Assembly (NCBI RefSeq): GCF_012863495.1
Contig: NZ_JAAVJL010000001.1
Span: 3,405,501 to 3,469,500, forward strand
DNA length: 64,000 nt
Direction: 5' to 3'
DNA from: Pseudanabaena yagii GIHE-NHR1
GTDB lineage: Bacteria > Cyanobacteriota > Cyanobacteriia > Pseudanabaenales > Pseudanabaenaceae
Position numbers and translations under genes: made by a program. Positions 43,722 to 53,900 of this stretch are shown here, piece by piece (positions within the stretch are counted from its first letter, which is position 1; each line of letters starts with the position of its first letter). A model generated the notes under the pieces. That model was not told the DNA's origin and did no database searches. It worked only from the letters and a program-made list of their open reading frames with translations.

Positions 43722-43799
43722 TATTTAAGGCTTCAAACTTAATCCCTATTGATACAAGAATTGATCTAATCATTAATTTGGTTAGGGAGTTAAATCATT

Positions 43800-46235
43800 A
43801 TGACTAGCTCGACTTTTGCCTCAGAAACATCTAGAAATGTTCCCAAAGAACAAGCATTAGTCCTTTGGTTTGAAGAAGTGGGAATTGCTGATATTCCGCT
43901 TGTGGGTGGGAAAAATGCTTCTCTTGGCGAAATGATTCGTCAACTTCAGCCTAAGGGGGTAAATGTTCCCAATGGGTTTGCGACCACTGCCTATGCTTTC
44001 CGTCATTTCATTGAGAAAGCTGGACTCGAAGCAAAATTGCGTGAACTCTTTGCCGATCTAGACATTGAGGACATGAATAACCTGCGCGATCGCGGTCGTA
44101 TGGCACGCGCTTTAGTCCTCAGCACGCCATTCCCCGACGATCTGCAAATGGCGATCGCCATGTCCTATCAGAAACTATGTGATTGCTATGAATGCGGCAA
44201 GGAATCCGATGTAGCCGTCCGTTCTAGCGCCACTGCCGAAGACTTGCCCGATGCCAGTTTTGCAGGACAACAGGAAACCTATCTCAATGTCTATGGTGCG
44301 AATGAAGTTGTCGATGCTTGCCATCGCTGCTTTGCTTCACTATTTACGGATCGCGCCATTTCCTACCGCACCATCAATGGTTTCGATCATTTCGATATTG
44401 CCCTCTCCGTCGGCGTGCAGAAGATGGTACGTTCCGATCTCGCCTCCTCTGGTGTGATGTTCTCCATCGACACCGAGACAGGCTTTAAAAATGCAGCGTT
44501 AATCACCGCTGCCTATGGTTTAGGTGAAAATGTCGTGCAGGGTGCAGTCAATCCCGATGAGTATTTCGTTTTCAAACCAACTCTCAAACAAGGCTTCCGT
44601 CCCATTCTCGAAAAACGCCTCGGTACAAAAGAAATCAAGATGGTCTATGACATTGGCGGCGGTAAGCTGACCAAGAATATTCCTGTTCCCGTTTCCGAAC
44701 GAGTCAAGTTCGCGATTACCGATGACGAGATTCTCAAACTCGCAGAATGGGCTTGCATCATCGAAGATCACTATTCAGAAGTACGCGGCAAGTTGTCACC
44801 GATGGATATTGAATGGGCAAAAGATGGACGCACAGGAGAACTGTTCATCGTTCAGGCAAGACCTGAAACCGTGCAGTCGCAAAAGTCAGGCAACATTCTT
44901 AGGAACTACAAACTGAATGGTTCTAGCAATGTCTTGATTACAGGTCGTGCTGTGGGCGAGATGATCGGTCAAGGTAAAGCAAATGTGATTTTGGAAGTCC
45001 ATAACATCGAAGATTTCCAAGCAGGACAAGTGCTAGTCACCAACAAGACTGACCCTGACTGGGAACCAATCATGAAAAAGGCTAGTGCGATCGTCACCAA
45101 CCAAGGTGGACGCACCTGCCACGCCGCCATCATTGCGCGAGAAATGGGTATTCCTGCGATCGTTGGTTGCGGCAACGCCACAGGCGTTCTCAAAACTGGT
45201 CAGGAGGTCACGATTTCCTGTGCTGAAGGTGAAGAAGGCAAGGTTTATGAAGGGCTAGTTCCCTTTGAAGTGATCGAGACTTCCCTCGACAATTTGCCTA
45301 AACTCTCTACCAAGATCTTGATGAATGTGGGCAACCCCGAAGAAGCCTTTGGTTTATCTTCCATTCCCTGCGATGGTGTTGGCTTAGCCCGTATGGAGTT
45401 CATCATCGCTAACCACATCAAGGCACATCCTCTTGCCCTGATGAACTTCGACACCCTCGAAGACAAGGCGGCGAAATGGGAAATCTCGCAACTGACAGCC
45501 CGCTATGAAAACAAGGCTGATTTCTTTGTAGACAAGCTGGCTCACGGTATCGGCACGATCGCCGCAGCATTTTATCCCAAGCCTGTCGTAGTAAGAATGT
45601 CCGACTTCAAGAGCAACGAGTATGCCAATCTGCTCGGTGGTCGTGCCTTTGAACCTACTGAAGAAAACCCAATGATTGGCTGGCGTGGGGCATCCCGCTA
45701 CTACGATCCTAAATATCGCGAAGCCTACGGTTTGGAATGTCAAGCCCTCAAGCGTGTCCGCGATGACATGGGCTTAACCAACGTGATTCCGATGATTCCT
45801 TTCTGTCGCACTCCTGAAGAAGGTCGTAAGGTACTTGCAGAAATGGAAAAACATGGCTTGAAGCGTGGCGAAAATGGATTAGAAGTCTATGTGATGTGCG
45901 AAATCCCCAGTAATGTGATCTTGGCGGATGACTTCTCGCAAGTCTTTGATGGCTTCTCGATTGGCTCCAATGACCTCACCCAGTTAACTCTTGGATTAGA
46001 TCGTGATTCTTCCCTCGTTGCTCATATCTTTGATGAACGCAATGAAGCGGTTAAGTCAATGGTTCGCACGGTCATTCAAAAGGCTAAGGCAAACCATCGC
46101 AAGATCGGCATTTGTGGTCAGGCTCCTAGCGATTATCCTGAGTTTGCCAAGTTCCTTGTCGAGCAGGGCATTGACTCAATCAGTCTCAATCCCGATTCTG
46201 TCTTGAAGACAATGCTAGAACTTGCCAAAATGTAG
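43800..46235 (+). CDS. ppsA: Phosphoenolpyruvate synthase (pyruvate, water dikinase)
   Basis: The 811-residue protein has the normal length and domain order: ATP-grasp domain (VGGKNASLGEM at about 38; SSATAEDLPDASFAGQQETY; the VQARPETV end near 360), the swivelling phosphohistidine domain with His441 in GGRTCHAAIIAREMG, and the PEP-binding barrel (GEILGVNDL-like SIGSNDLTQLTLGLD, and GICGQAPSDYPEF). It converts pyruvate and ATP to PEP, AMP and phosphate in gluconeogenesis. A strong terminator follows the stop directly. The start MTSSTFASE has a short leader before VPKEQALVLW. Confidence 0.95.
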   Translation: MTSSTFASETSRNVPKEQALVLWFEEVGIADIPLVGGKNASLGEMIRQLQPKGVNVPNGFATTAYAFRHFIEKAGLEAKLRELFADLDIEDMNNLRDRGRMARALVLSTPFPDDLQMAIAMSYQKLCDCYECGKESDVAVRSSATAEDLPDASFAGQQETYLNVYGANEVVDACHRCFASLFTDRAISYRTINGFDHFDIALSVGVQKMVRSDLASSGVMFSIDTETGFKNAALITAAYGLGENVVQGAVNPDEYFVFKPTLKQGFRPILEKRLGTKEIKMVYDIGGGKLTKNIPVPVSERVKFAITDDEILKLAEWACIIEDHYSEVRGKLSPMDIEWAKDGRTGELFIVQARPETVQSQKSGNILRNYKLNGSSNVLITGRAVGEMIGQGKANVILEVHNIEDFQAGQVLVTNKTDPDWEPIMKKASAIVTNQGGRTCHAAIIAREMGIPAIVGCGNATGVLKTGQEVTISCAEGEEGKVYEGLVPFEVIETSLDNLPKLSTKILMNVGNPEEAFGLSSIPCDGVGLARMEFIIANHIKAHPLALMNFDTLEDKAAKWEISQLTARYENKADFFVDKLAHGIGTIAAAFYPKPVVVRMSDFKSNEYANLLGGRAFEPTEENPMIGWRGASRYYDPKYREAYGLECQALKRVRDDMGLTNVIPMIPFCRTPEEGRKVLAEMEKHGLKRGENGLEVYVMCEIPSNVILADDFSQVFDGFSIGSNDLTQLTLGLDRDSSLVAHIFDERNEAVKSMVRTVIQKAKANHRKIGICGQAPSDYPEFAKFLVEQGIDSISLNPDSVLKTMLELAKM

Positions 46236-46270
46236 ATAAAAAAGAGGCGCTTAGCGCCTCTTTTTTATCT
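46234..46270 (+). terminator. Rho-independent terminator of ppsA
   Basis: AGATAAAAAAGAGGCGC, loop TTA, and its complement ending in TTTTTTATCT, a 17-bp stem starting at the ppsA stop. Confidence 0.9.
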
Positions 46271-46274
46271 AATA

Positions 46275-46442
46275 ACTGATGTTACGTGGAAGGAATTCCT
46301 ACAATATTGAAGGATCGGGGCTGGCACGGGGGCACAGCCCCTACAAAAAATTTAAATTATTCAGGTAGGGGCAACCCCCCCGTGGTTGCCCTGCTTAGCT
46401 AGCAGCAAGAAATTCATGCCCTGAGTTCCACGTAACACCAGT
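46275..46442. mobile_element. 168-bp MITE related to the IS at 24280
   Basis: The ends are inverted repeats ACTGATGTTACGTGGAAGGA and, from the right, ACTGGTGTTACGTGGAACTC. AATA flanks both sides (46271-46274 and 46443-46446), a likely 4-bp target duplication. The left 20 bases equal those of the truncated IS at 24280. The interior holds a GC-rich inverted segment around GGGGCAACCCCCC. Confidence 0.82.
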
Positions 46443-46544
46443 AATAATTTCCCTACTTGAGTTTAGATTCTGTTGAATCGGCTCTATGTTGGGCAAACAA
46501 TATGACTTAAAGGTCTTAAATCAATAGTTCATTTCGTTACCCAT

Positions 46545-46672
46545 AAAACAGATCGCTTATTCCCTATCACCAAACATTGATCGCACCTCACTACTCATAA
46601 ATGCGATCGCCTATTTCCTCACCACCTACAAAACCTGATCGGCTAAATCTCAAAATCAAACAGAGATCGTCA
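46545..46672 (+). repeat. HIP1 tandem array, left part
   Basis: About two units with GATCGC every 25-30 bases (TTGATCGCACC, ATGCGATCGCC, AACCTGATCGG, AAACAGAGATCG). The units match the longer array downstream of the Uma2-type gene. Confidence 0.65.
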
Positions 46673-46719
46673 AATACTATTTCTGATTATAATGAATATA
46701 AAAATTGTGGACAAAACGT

Positions 46720-47313
46720 ATGATTTCCACCACTTTATCGCCTAGCCTATCACCTACGGAATATCTAGAGTGGGAAGTAACACAAGAAGGTAGATATGAG
46801 TATGAGTATGGGGAGGTTATTGAGGTGACAGGTGGAAAGCTTGAAAATAATGAAATTGCTCTTAATTTAATTGTACTAATCCGAAATCATTTACGTGGTA
46901 AAGGTTGTCGTATCCTTGGGGGGGATGCGAAACTCATGACTATTCCGAGCAATGTTTATTACTTTCCTGATGTAGTTGTTAGTTGCGATTCGCGCGATCG
47001 CAATGCTAGGGAATTTTTACAATATCCTTGTTTAATTGCTGAAGTCCTATCCCCTGCTACAGAAAGTCGCGATCGCGGCATTAAGTTACGTAACTATCTA
47101 AAAATAGACTCATTACAAGAATATATGCTCATCAATTCAGATTCTCTAAGTATTGAGTTCTATCGTCGTAGCGATCGTACAGAAGTTTGGGAATATCTAA
47201 CAATCAATAGTTCTGATTTAACTGTTAACGATCCCGAAGTTCAACTAACTAGCATAGATCTTATTCTTTCACTGTCACTTATCTATGAAAATGTTGACTT
47301 TAAGCAATCTTAA
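46720..47313 (+). CDS. Uma2-family (DUF820) putative restriction endonuclease-fold protein
   Basis: From ATG 46720 the protein has 197 residues and starts MISTTLSPSLSPTEYLEWEV. The Uma2/DUF820 pattern is visible: YEYEYGEVIEVTGGKLENNE, FPDVVVSCDSRDRN with the catalytic aspartate, and CLIAEVLSPATESRDRGIKL with E-x-K-like residues. The fold is PD-(D/E)XK, and the function of this very abundant cyanobacterial family is not settled. A TTG at 46705 is a less likely start. HIP1 arrays lie on both sides. Confidence 0.88.
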   Translation: MISTTLSPSLSPTEYLEWEVTQEGRYEYEYGEVIEVTGGKLENNEIALNLIVLIRNHLRGKGCRILGGDAKLMTIPSNVYYFPDVVVSCDSRDRNAREFLQYPCLIAEVLSPATESRDRGIKLRNYLKIDSLQEYMLINSDSLSIEFYRRSDRTEVWEYLTINSSDLTVNDPEVQLTSIDLILSLSLIYENVDFKQS

Positions 47314-47329
47314 TAGCCTATTTCCTGCA

Positions 47330-47781
47330 TCAAGGAGCGATCGCCCCTCATCACCCATAAAACCCGATCGCCAATTCTCAAAAATCAAACAGCGATCGCC
47401 CCTCACCACTCACAAACCTGATCGCCTATTCTCCACATCAAACAGCGATTGCTCCTCAACACAAAAAATGATCGCCTATTCCCTAAACAACAAATAGCGA
47501 TCACCCCTAACCATCCATAAAACCCGATCGCCTTTTCCCTCAAATCAAACAGCGATCGCACCCTCATCACCCACCAACCCGATCGCCTAAATCTCCACAT
47601 CAAGCAGTGATCGCTCCCTTCACCACCCACAAACCCGATCGCCTTTTCCCTCACATCAAAAAGTGATCGCACCCTCAATCAACAACCCTGATCGCCTATT
47701 TTCCAATCAAACAGCGATCGCACCCTCATCACCCACCAACCCGATCGCCTAAATCTCCACATCAGACAGCGATCGCCCCTA
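47330..47781 (+). repeat. HIP1 tandem array, about nine units of 51-56 bp
   Basis: The unit reads approximately AAACAGCGATCGCCCCTCAT then CACCCATAAAACCCGATCGC and CTATTCTCCACATC. Unit starts fall near 47336, 47391, 47443, 47495, 47551, 47605, 47661, 47712 and 47767. Each unit holds two GATCGC cores. It fills the gap between the Uma2-type and helicase genes. Confidence 0.85.
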
Positions 47782-47786
47782 ATTCA

Positions 47787-49949
47787 TCAAACTCGTAGCT
47801 GATCTAGTAATTCTCTAGAAATGCGATCTACTTGTGGATGAGATAAACGAGAACTATTTGGCAAATCCATTTCATCAATGAATGGAGAAATGTTAAGCCT
47901 TTGACCTTGTATACGACCACTGTCGAAAAGTAATAAATTGTTTTTCGTCCGTGTAACTGTCACATAAAAAAGCCTTCTTTCTTCTTCAATCCGTCCAGCA
48001 TCTTTAGCCATCTTATTAGGAAAGATTCCATCATTAACATCAAGGACAATAACTGTATCAAATTCTCTCCCTTTAGTACGCAATGCTGTCATTAATTCAA
48101 CTTTAGCTTCGCGTGAATCATTAGCGGTAGATCTTTCAATTGCCCTGTCTATATCCTGTAAAAATAGCTGAAAATCTTTTTCATAGTTAACAGCTAAATC
48201 AGCAAGATGGCTAAAAGGTGGATCAGAGTAGAAAATATCATCTTTTGATCTCACAAAATCTTTTTGAAAACCAATAAAGACATCACTTGCTACTTTTACA
48301 CACGCAACGACTGAAAACTTTTCAAGGAAAGATTTTAAACGTATTGAAACATCTCTAGGATTAACATAACCTTTTTTGAATTTCCCTAAATAGTCTCCAA
48401 ACATATCTACTGCGGATTGAAGAGATTCTGGTTGATGTTGCATTAACCATTCTTCAATTTCTTGCTTTTCTACCTTACTCAAAGGAGTTCTCTGGACTCG
48501 CTTCAATAAAGCCATCATGTCCCCAACGTTTTCTCTAATAGATCTAGATTTTGTATAAACACTTGGCAAAGACAAAAAACGACGAAAATCTTTGAATGCT
48601 TCTCCTGCAAATACGTTGAGATCGGTATCAATTGAAAATTTGATTTCTCTTTTTGTGAGTAGAATTTGAATTGGGATTAGCTGACATTTTTTCCGTCCTA
48701 CAATAGCAACTGTATGCTTAGGATATTTTTCTACAATATCTGCAATTAACTCATCAACAATATTCAAAGTTATGTAAGCGGCTGGCACTGATACAACGCG
48801 AATGTTTGCACTCTCTGCACTGACAGGAATCATTCTTTTAGGAATGCGGCTAGTGTTGTGGTTGATGAGTTTCTCCGAGTGCGTAACTATATTTTGAGGA
48901 CATCTGTAGTTCTTCTCTAATGTGATAGTCTCAAAAGTATTTCCATGTAAAATCTGTCCAAAACTCATTTCAGGTTTTTGGATAAAAACAGACGTGCATC
49001 CTCGCCACTCATAGATACACTGATCATCATCTCCAACAATTACTAAACTGGCATTTGAAAGATGGACTATTTGAGAAATAAGAAAAAGATCGAGAAGATT
49101 AATATCTTGAAACTCATCCACAAAAACATGAGAAAATTGCTTTATTCTCAACCAGCCTTGAGCCTGAGGACTATTAGCAAGTTGAGTCATTGCCCAGTAT
49201 TTTTGATCTTCAAGTGTGATCAATTTAGATTCCCATAATTTATCACTGAGGTTTTTCCAAAATGGCATCCATAAATTGACAAAAACATTTTTGAAATCAC
49301 CATTGATTCCAATATCCTCTACTAGTTTTTCAATGAGTTGCGACATACCCAACGCTCTAACTAAATCATAATGGCTCTGAAGGTCTTCAACTTCATGTTG
49401 ATGATTAAATCCAAGACTCTTCATCATGTTTGTAAGTTCTAGGATAGGAGAACAAAGCTTTGGATTAACTTTATCCCTCCAAATATTACTTTGTTCCATT
49501 ATTATTTTTATCAAATTCATAGCTCTGCCAAGACCTTTTCCATTGGGAGCAGCTATTTGTAAAGATTGATCTATGGATTTTAGGAGATCATAACCAAAAG
49601 CATTTAATGTTGAAACCTTGATAGAAAGATTAGAAGAGGATGGAATTTTTTTAGCGATACGGTCTTGAATCTCTTTAGCTGCTGCATTTGTGAAGGTCAA
49701 ACATAAAATTCTTGCATTTGGATTATTTGCTAAAACATTTACCGCCTTAGCAGTTAATGTTTGTGTTTTGCCAGAACCAGCAGGAGCGACAACACGCATA
49801 AACTTTGCTTGAGATTCAACAACCTGCTCTTGAGATTCATCTAGAGAAAATTGTGCCTGAACCCTATCCCGATTTTCTGCTATAAGCGTGTTTGTCAAAT
49901 CTTGCATAAAAGCTCTTGCTAGTATGCGTACATCCCCAGTTCTAATCAT
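47787..49949 (-). CDS. UvrD/Rep-type superfamily 1 DNA helicase
   Basis: The 720-residue protein has the SF1A motifs in order: Q-motif-like LDESQEQVV, Walker A APAGSGKTQT (55-64), LCLTFTNAAAKEI, Walker B HVFVDEFQDIN, VGDDDQCIYEWRG, LEKNYRCPQNI and the late motifs TALRTKGREFDTVIV and EERRLFYVTVTRTKNN. It should unwind DNA 3' to 5' in repair or displacement. No nuclease domain is attached. It is longer in its 1B/2B insertions than a minimal UvrD. An ATG at 49910 (MQDLTNTL) is an alternative start. No operon partner is seen. Confidence 0.9.
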   Translation of the reverse strand: MIRTGDVRILARAFMQDLTNTLIAENRDRVQAQFSLDESQEQVVESQAKFMRVVAPAGSGKTQTLTAKAVNVLANNPNARILCLTFTNAAAKEIQDRIAKKIPSSSNLSIKVSTLNAFGYDLLKSIDQSLQIAAPNGKGLGRAMNLIKIIMEQSNIWRDKVNPKLCSPILELTNMMKSLGFNHQHEVEDLQSHYDLVRALGMSQLIEKLVEDIGINGDFKNVFVNLWMPFWKNLSDKLWESKLITLEDQKYWAMTQLANSPQAQGWLRIKQFSHVFVDEFQDINLLDLFLISQIVHLSNASLVIVGDDDQCIYEWRGCTSVFIQKPEMSFGQILHGNTFETITLEKNYRCPQNIVTHSEKLINHNTSRIPKRMIPVSAESANIRVVSVPAAYITLNIVDELIADIVEKYPKHTVAIVGRKKCQLIPIQILLTKREIKFSIDTDLNVFAGEAFKDFRRFLSLPSVYTKSRSIRENVGDMMALLKRVQRTPLSKVEKQEIEEWLMQHQPESLQSAVDMFGDYLGKFKKGYVNPRDVSIRLKSFLEKFSVVACVKVASDVFIGFQKDFVRSKDDIFYSDPPFSHLADLAVNYEKDFQLFLQDIDRAIERSTANDSREAKVELMTALRTKGREFDTVIVLDVNDGIFPNKMAKDAGRIEEERRLFYVTVTRTKNNLLLFDSGRIQGQRLNISPFIDEMDLPNSSRLSHPQVDRISRELLDQLRV

Positions 49950-50169
49950 TGATTTTAGAAATATCTTTGCAAATATCGCATTATTATCTCATATTTATGA
50001 TGATTATAATCATTTCAAGACAATAATCATATTTTTTGCTTGGTCTACAGAGTATTCATGCTTTCAAACTTAAGTGATGGGAATACTGAAAGTGCTGAAA
50101 GCTTTTCCCGCCTTATCCTTTATGATCTTAATTTGATTATGCTAACCTAAAAATACCTTGCATTCAGGC

Positions 50170-50439
50170 ATGATAAAAATGTCAACCAATAGCCCAACAA
50201 TATTTGCAGAAGAATTAGCCAACGAGCTAGACAAAATCCCTGAACAATACTGGTCAAACCTTTTGCAGATTATTCGTTTATTTCGTGAAAGCGTTACACC
50301 AGAATCAGAAAGTCATTCTCAATATCCTGCAATTGTCGAAGCCATTGAAGATTTAGGGCTTGTCAATGCCATGCTAGAAGTTAAGGATGAAAAACCTCTT
50401 AGTCTCCAAGAAGCACTTGCCGAAATGGAAAGAGAATGA
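50170..50439 (+). CDS. Antitoxin-like partner of the RelE-type toxin
   Basis: From ATG 50170 the protein has 89 residues (86 from 50179). It is acidic, mainly helical, with AEELANELDKIPEQYWSNLL and a terminal QEALAEMERE, and lacks an obvious DNA-binding motif. Its stop overlaps the start of the toxin gene (ATGA), so coupling is likely. Small proteins of this type commonly accompany RelE toxins in cyanobacteria. Confidence 0.75.
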   Translation: MIKMSTNSPTIFAEELANELDKIPEQYWSNLLQIIRLFRESVTPESESHSQYPAIVEAIEDLGLVNAMLEVKDEKPLSLQEALAEMERE

Positions 50440-50705
50440 ACGTTAATTATCTTCCTAGCTTTCTTAAAGAACTTAAAGCTCTCAAAAGTACTCCTTACTT
50501 CAAACCCATAAACAGCCTTGTATTTGAGGAGATTCCCAAACTTGCTGGGTTAGCAGATATCAAAAATGTCAAAAAGCTACAGGGGTATGAAAATGCCTAT
50601 CGAATCAAAGTAGGAGATTATCGAATTGGAGTAATCTTTGAAAACGAAACCGTTACATTTTGTAGAGTACTGCATCGCAAAGAAATTTATCGCTATTTCC
50701 CATGA
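50436..50705 (+). CDS. RelE/ParE-type toxin
   Basis: The 89-residue protein has the RelE pattern FLKELKALK, then VKKLQGYENAYRIKVGDYRI and GVIFENETVTFCRVLHRKEI, ending YRYFP. Ribosome-dependent mRNA cleavage is expected from the family. It overlaps its antitoxin by 4 bases (ATGA), and its 3' end overlaps the convergent DUF433 gene by 13 bases. Confidence 0.87.
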   Translation: MNVNYLPSFLKELKALKSTPYFKPINSLVFEEIPKLAGLADIKNVKKLQGYENAYRIKVGDYRIGVIFENETVTFCRVLHRKEIYRYFP

Positions 50706-50908
50706 ACTAATTCTCTTGCTGCAACATATTCAATACAAGCCTTAAAATCTTCCTGCGTTAGATCAGGAAAATCTTCAAGTATTTCTGCTTCGGTCATATC
50801 AGAAGCTAAGTATTCAAGCACTTCATAAACCGTAATTCGCAAACCACGCACACAAGGTTTGCCGCCTCGTTTATTTGGCTCAATCGTGATGTAATTTCGG
50901 TAATTCAT
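50693..50908 (-). CDS. DUF433-family antitoxin-like protein without its usual partner
   Basis: The 71-residue protein has the DUF433 pattern: YITIEPNKRGGKPCVRGLRI, TVYEVLEYLASDMTEAEILE and DFPDLTQEDFKACIEYVA. DUF433 proteins normally precede a DUF5615 PIN-like nuclease gene as a toxin-antitoxin pair. Here the downstream position is taken by the convergent RelE gene and no DUF5615 gene is present, so this is an orphan. Confidence 0.85.
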   Translation of the reverse strand: MNYRNYITIEPNKRGGKPCVRGLRITVYEVLEYLASDMTEAEILEDFPDLTQEDFKACIEYVAARELVHGK

Positions 50909-50927
50909 ATTTGTAGCCTAAAGAATA

Positions 50928-50945
50928 GGGCGGCATAAGCCGCCC
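50928..50945. terminator. Terminator downstream of chlH
   Basis: GGGCGGC, loop ATAA, GCCGCCC, followed on the plus strand by CTTTTTTATTTT and on the minus strand by TATTCTTT. It lies just past the chlH stop. Confidence 0.65.
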
Positions 50946-50955
50946 CTTTTTTATT

Positions 50956-53900
50956 TTACTCTACACCTTCAATTCGGTCTTCGAGTTCTTGATATAGCTC
51001 ACGCAATCTATCCAGATTCTCTTCACTGGTTTCCCAATAGCCGCGACCATTGACTTCTAGAAGCGTACCAACAATCTTACGGAACGAGTTGGGGTTGAGA
51101 TTTTTGAGGCGATCGCACATCTCTTTATCATTCACATAGACATCATTGACATCTTCGTAAACCCAGTTATCCACTGCTCCAGCCGTAGCTGACCAGCCCA
51201 TCGTGTTCACAAGGCGCTTCGAGATTTCGCGCACACCTTCGTAACCACTCTTGAGCATTCCCTCATACCACTTGGGATTGAGAATCTTCGTGCGGGTATC
51301 GAGGCGGACAGTCTCAGTCAGGGTGCGAACTTGAGCATTAGCGGTGGTAGTGTCAGCGATGAAGGAGGCGGGTTTTTTGCCATCTTTGCGGAGACTGCCA
51401 ACGAGTTTGGTAGGGTCAGAGTCGAAGTAGTGGGATACATCGGTGAGACTGATTTCGGAAGAGTCCAAGTTTTGGAAGGTCATGTCAACGGTCTTCAGTG
51501 AGGCTTCATAAAGCTGACGCTGTTGAGTGTTGCTGACCGAACCACCAAAGGCGAAGGACTTGCGCGATAGATACATCTGTTGCAATTCTTCTTCGTTTTC
51601 CCATGTGCTGTTTTCGACAGCGAGGTTAACGTTAGAAGAGTAAGAACCCGATGAGTTGCTGAATACGCGAGTTGCGGCTTGATTGATGGTTAAGCCAAAC
51701 TCTTCTGCTTGGGCGATCGCGTGTTTGCGGACAAAGTTCATTTCCAAAGGCTCATCAGCTTCGGCTGCCATTCTCACGGCGCGATCAATCAAGTCCATTT
51801 GGTTAACGAATAAATCGCGGAATACGCCAGAGCAGTTGACGACCACATCAACGCGAGGACGACCCAACTCTTCGAGGGGAATCAATTCCAAACGGTTGAC
51901 ACGACCGAGGGCATCGGGCATAGGCTTCACGCCGATCATGCAAAGGACTTGAGCGAGGGATTCGCCGTAGGTCTTGATGTTGTCAGTTCCCCAGAGGACG
52001 ACCGCGATCGTTTCGGGATAGACTCCATTGTTGTCTTGACGTTGACGCTCTAAGAGGCGATCAACCACAGTTTTAGCTGCTTGCACTGCCGCACTCGTCG
52101 GAATCGAGTTAGGATCGAGGGCGTGCATATTCTTGCCAGTAGGCAGCACCAAGGGATTACGGATTGGGTCACCACCGGGGCTAGGGGTAATGTAATCACC
52201 TTCGAGAGCTTTGATCAAGCCGCCGAGTTCGTTGTCCGCGACAATTTGCTTGAGACAGAACTCTAGGAATTCAAACAGAGGCTTGATATCATCTTTATTA
52301 ACATTGGGATAGCCATTCTCTTGGAAAACTTCAATCCAAGGCTCAGTTTTACCCATTCTAAAGAAGTTGAGAACGGAGAGCTTGGAAACTCTGCCATCGT
52401 CATCAGCTTTTGCTTTGACCAATGCGCCTACAGCTTTATTGGCGATCGCCCGAATGTTTGCCAAAAGTTCCACATCGGCGTAAATACCCTTGTCGCTGGA
52501 TTTGTAAAGCTGCTCGATATCGCGTCCGATGCTTTCACACATGATCCGTAGTAACGATTTCATGTTGTCTTCGGGGCGATCGAAGCTGGCGATGCTGGTC
52601 AACACGTCGGTGACATCTTCGACTTTGGGCGGTTCGCCAACAACGTGCAGACCACAAGGGAGAACGCGGGACTCAATTTCCATCAGCTTGTTGTAAACCT
52701 GACCGATGATGTTATCGCGTTCCTCAAGGGACATATCCTTGGCATCTTGGTCAGGAAGTTCAACATCCTTATCCAGATTGACTAGGCGCACCTTGTCCAT
52801 GATCGTATTGGTGATTTGGACACCACGACCACCGAGACGCAGATCCTTGTAGGACGCAATCAATTCGCTCAGTTCTTGCAGGTTACGGCTTAAGCCTGCA
52901 TTTTCGGGCGCAGGGGTAATGTAGCTGATGATGGTGGCATAACCGCGACGCTTAGCGATCGTGGCTTCTGAGGGATTGTTTACAGCGTAGTAATAGATGT
53001 TGGGTAGCGCTCCGATCAAGCTATCGGGATAGCAATCGCCAGACATACCCACTTGCTTTCCGGGCATGAATTCCATCGAGCCGTGAGTCCCGAAGTGGAG
53101 GACGGCATCGGCTCCCCAGATATGGTTGAGATAGGTGTAATAAGCTACGAAACCGTGATGGGGTGAAGCGGATTTGCTAAAGAGCAAGCGCATGGGGTCG
53201 CCTTCATAACCGAAGGTGGGCTGTACGCCTACGAAGATGTTGCCATATTGCTTCCCGTAAATGATCAAGTTCTGACCATCGGAATTGAGATGTCCGGGAG
53301 CAGGCCCCCATTGCTCGATAATGCGATCGACGTAGGGAGTATGGGCTTCATACTCAGGCACAGACATCTTATAGGCAACATTCAGTTCAGGACTGCCAAC
53401 CATTGCTTCAGGGTTGTGCAGAATCTCGGACATCATGTCGTGGGATGTCTTGGGTAAGTTCTGAACATCATAGCCATTATTACCAAGAGCTTCTACGACC
53501 TTATGAATGGAAGAGAATACATCTAAATAGGCGGCAGTTCCGATATTGCCTTTATCAGGAGGGAAGCTGAAGATTGTAATCGCCAGTTTCTTCTCATGGC
53601 GAGGCTTGCGGCGGAGGTTTGCCCACTTGATCGCACGGTTGGCGATGGTTTCAAGGCGATCGCCTAAAGCATGGGAACGACCAGTCATGCTATCGCGACC
53701 CGAAAGCACAATCGGATCAAGTCCACCATCAAGTTCTGGCAAAGCAACTTGAAGCGCAACTTGCACAGGATGTAAACCCAGATCGCTATCTTGCCATTCT
53801 TCTGTAGTTTGGAAAACGAGCGGCAAGGCTACCATGTAGGGACGGTTCAACTTTTCGAGAGCTTCGATCGCCTTGGGGTGATCTTGCTTAGCGGGTCCCC

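Noticed and set aside
47403-47678. Minus-strand frame of 91 residues in the HIP1 array
   Set aside because: It is a repetitive translation of the tandem array (MRVRSLFD recurs), with no sign of selection as a protein.
46545-47781. HIP1 array considered as a CRISPR array
   Set aside because: The repeated and intervening parts are all similar to each other, so there are no unique spacers, and no cas genes adjoin.
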